A stretch of 64,000 nt of DNA from positions 61,446 to 125,445 of the forward strand of contig CANRJS010000003.1 of NCBI GenBank assembly GCA_947631015.1. Reading direction: 5' to 3'. Source of the DNA: an uncultured Clostridia bacterium. GTDB lineage: Bacteria > Bacillota > Clostridia > Oscillospirales > JAAYOS01. The first letter of the stretch is position 1. Each line of letters opens with the position of its first letter. Shown one piece after another: positions 63,269 to 64,000 of this stretch. The notes under the pieces were generated by a model that saw only the letters and a list, made by a program, of their open reading frames with translations, ran no database searches and was not told the origin of the DNA. The position numbers were made by a program, and so were the translations under genes.

Positions 63269-64000
63269 ATGAAGAAGTTTATTGCCCTTCTTCTCGCTCT
63301 GCTGATGATGGCGGGTCTGCTCGCCGGATGCGGCGGCGGCGAGGAGACACCCTCCACCGAGCCCTCGAGCGAGGGGACGACGAGCACCGAGCCCACCGCC
63401 GCCCCGAGCTATGAAGGCCCTGTGGAGAGCACCGAGCCGGCAGAGATAGAGCTGCCGCTCGTTGACGACATCCACGATTTCGAGTACTGGATAGAGAATC
63501 CTTATTCCTTTGAGGACTTCTCGACCTATGGCGACAACCTGTTCTTCCAGTGGATGGAGGATCAGACAAACGTCCACATAGTCTGGAACCATCCCGCTTC
63601 CGGTTCGGTTCAGGAGGCTTTCCAGACGATGATACTCTCCAACGAGCTGCCCGACTTCATTCAGGGCGTCAAGGGTTACTACACCGGCGGCGTCGATAAG
63701 ATGGTCTCGGACGGTTATCTCCAGCCGCTCAACGACTATATGGACATCATGCCTCACTACAAGGCCAAGCTCTATGAGGACGAGACGACCTTCATCCAGT
63801 GCGTCTCCGACGAAGGCAACATCTGGGGCATCCATCAGATATGCGACCGTCCGCAGGGCGCATGGTTCGGCTTCGGCGTCCGTCAGGACTGGCTTGACGA
63901 CCTCGGCATAGACATCAGCACCGCCGAGACCATCGATGGCCTTGAGCAGATACTTACCGCCTTCAAGGACAAGACCTATGAGGGCTGCGGCCCGCTGTGG
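63269..64000 (+). CDS. Extracellular solute-binding lipoprotein, paralog 2 (truncated by window end)
   Basis: MKKFIALLLALLMMAGLLAGCGGGEETPSTEPSS..., highly similar to 60920-62659. Confidence 0.9.
   Translation, partial: MKKFIALLLALLMMAGLLAGCGGGEETPSTEPSSEGTTSTEPTAAPSYEGPVESTEPAEIELPLVDDIHDFEYWIENPYSFEDFSTYGDNLFFQWMEDQTNVHIVWNHPASGSVQEAFQTMILSNELPDFIQGVKGYYTGGVDKMVSDGYLQPLNDYMDIMPHYKAKLYEDETTFIQCVSDEGNIWGIHQICDRPQGAWFGFGVRQDWLDDLGIDISTAETIDGLEQILTAFKDKTYEGCGPLW

Overview
64-kb window of a GC-rich, probably spore-forming Clostridia-type chromosome. This lineage is inferred from SleB/CwlJ-like hydrolases, a SigH-like sigma factor and a long Bacillus-type SRP RNA next to dnaX. Gene content is mostly core: ylxM-ffh-rpsP-khpA-rimM-trmD, recR-ybaB-dnaX, rpmB, rpmF-DUF177, der-plsY-mscL, a CopA/CsoR pair, an NfnAB-like pair, TagD/glycosyltransferase/LicD surface-polymer genes, GH2 and GH3 enzymes, ABC and MFS transporters, and two tandem solute-binding lipoproteins. 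No tRNA, rRNA, CRISPR array, prophage or transposase was recognised. The main unusual signal is non-coding: at least eight intergenic loci carry a dispersed, modular, multi-hairpin repeat. In seven core copies a 13-nt loop (RCGGCGTGTACGK in element orientation) is capped by 10-11 bp stems whose sequence differs between copies while pairing is kept. A second hairpin keeps a single-nucleotide bulge at the same position in all seven. One copy is flanked by a 20-bp direct repeat that duplicates a -10 promoter region, which suggests mobility. A second theme is two probable attenuated resistance-type genes: an MFS transporter with a 31-codon leader ORF and hairpin, and an ABC-F protein with a 6-codon leader ORF and intrinsic terminator. 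All calls come from reading the sequence and the ORF track; no database search was run.
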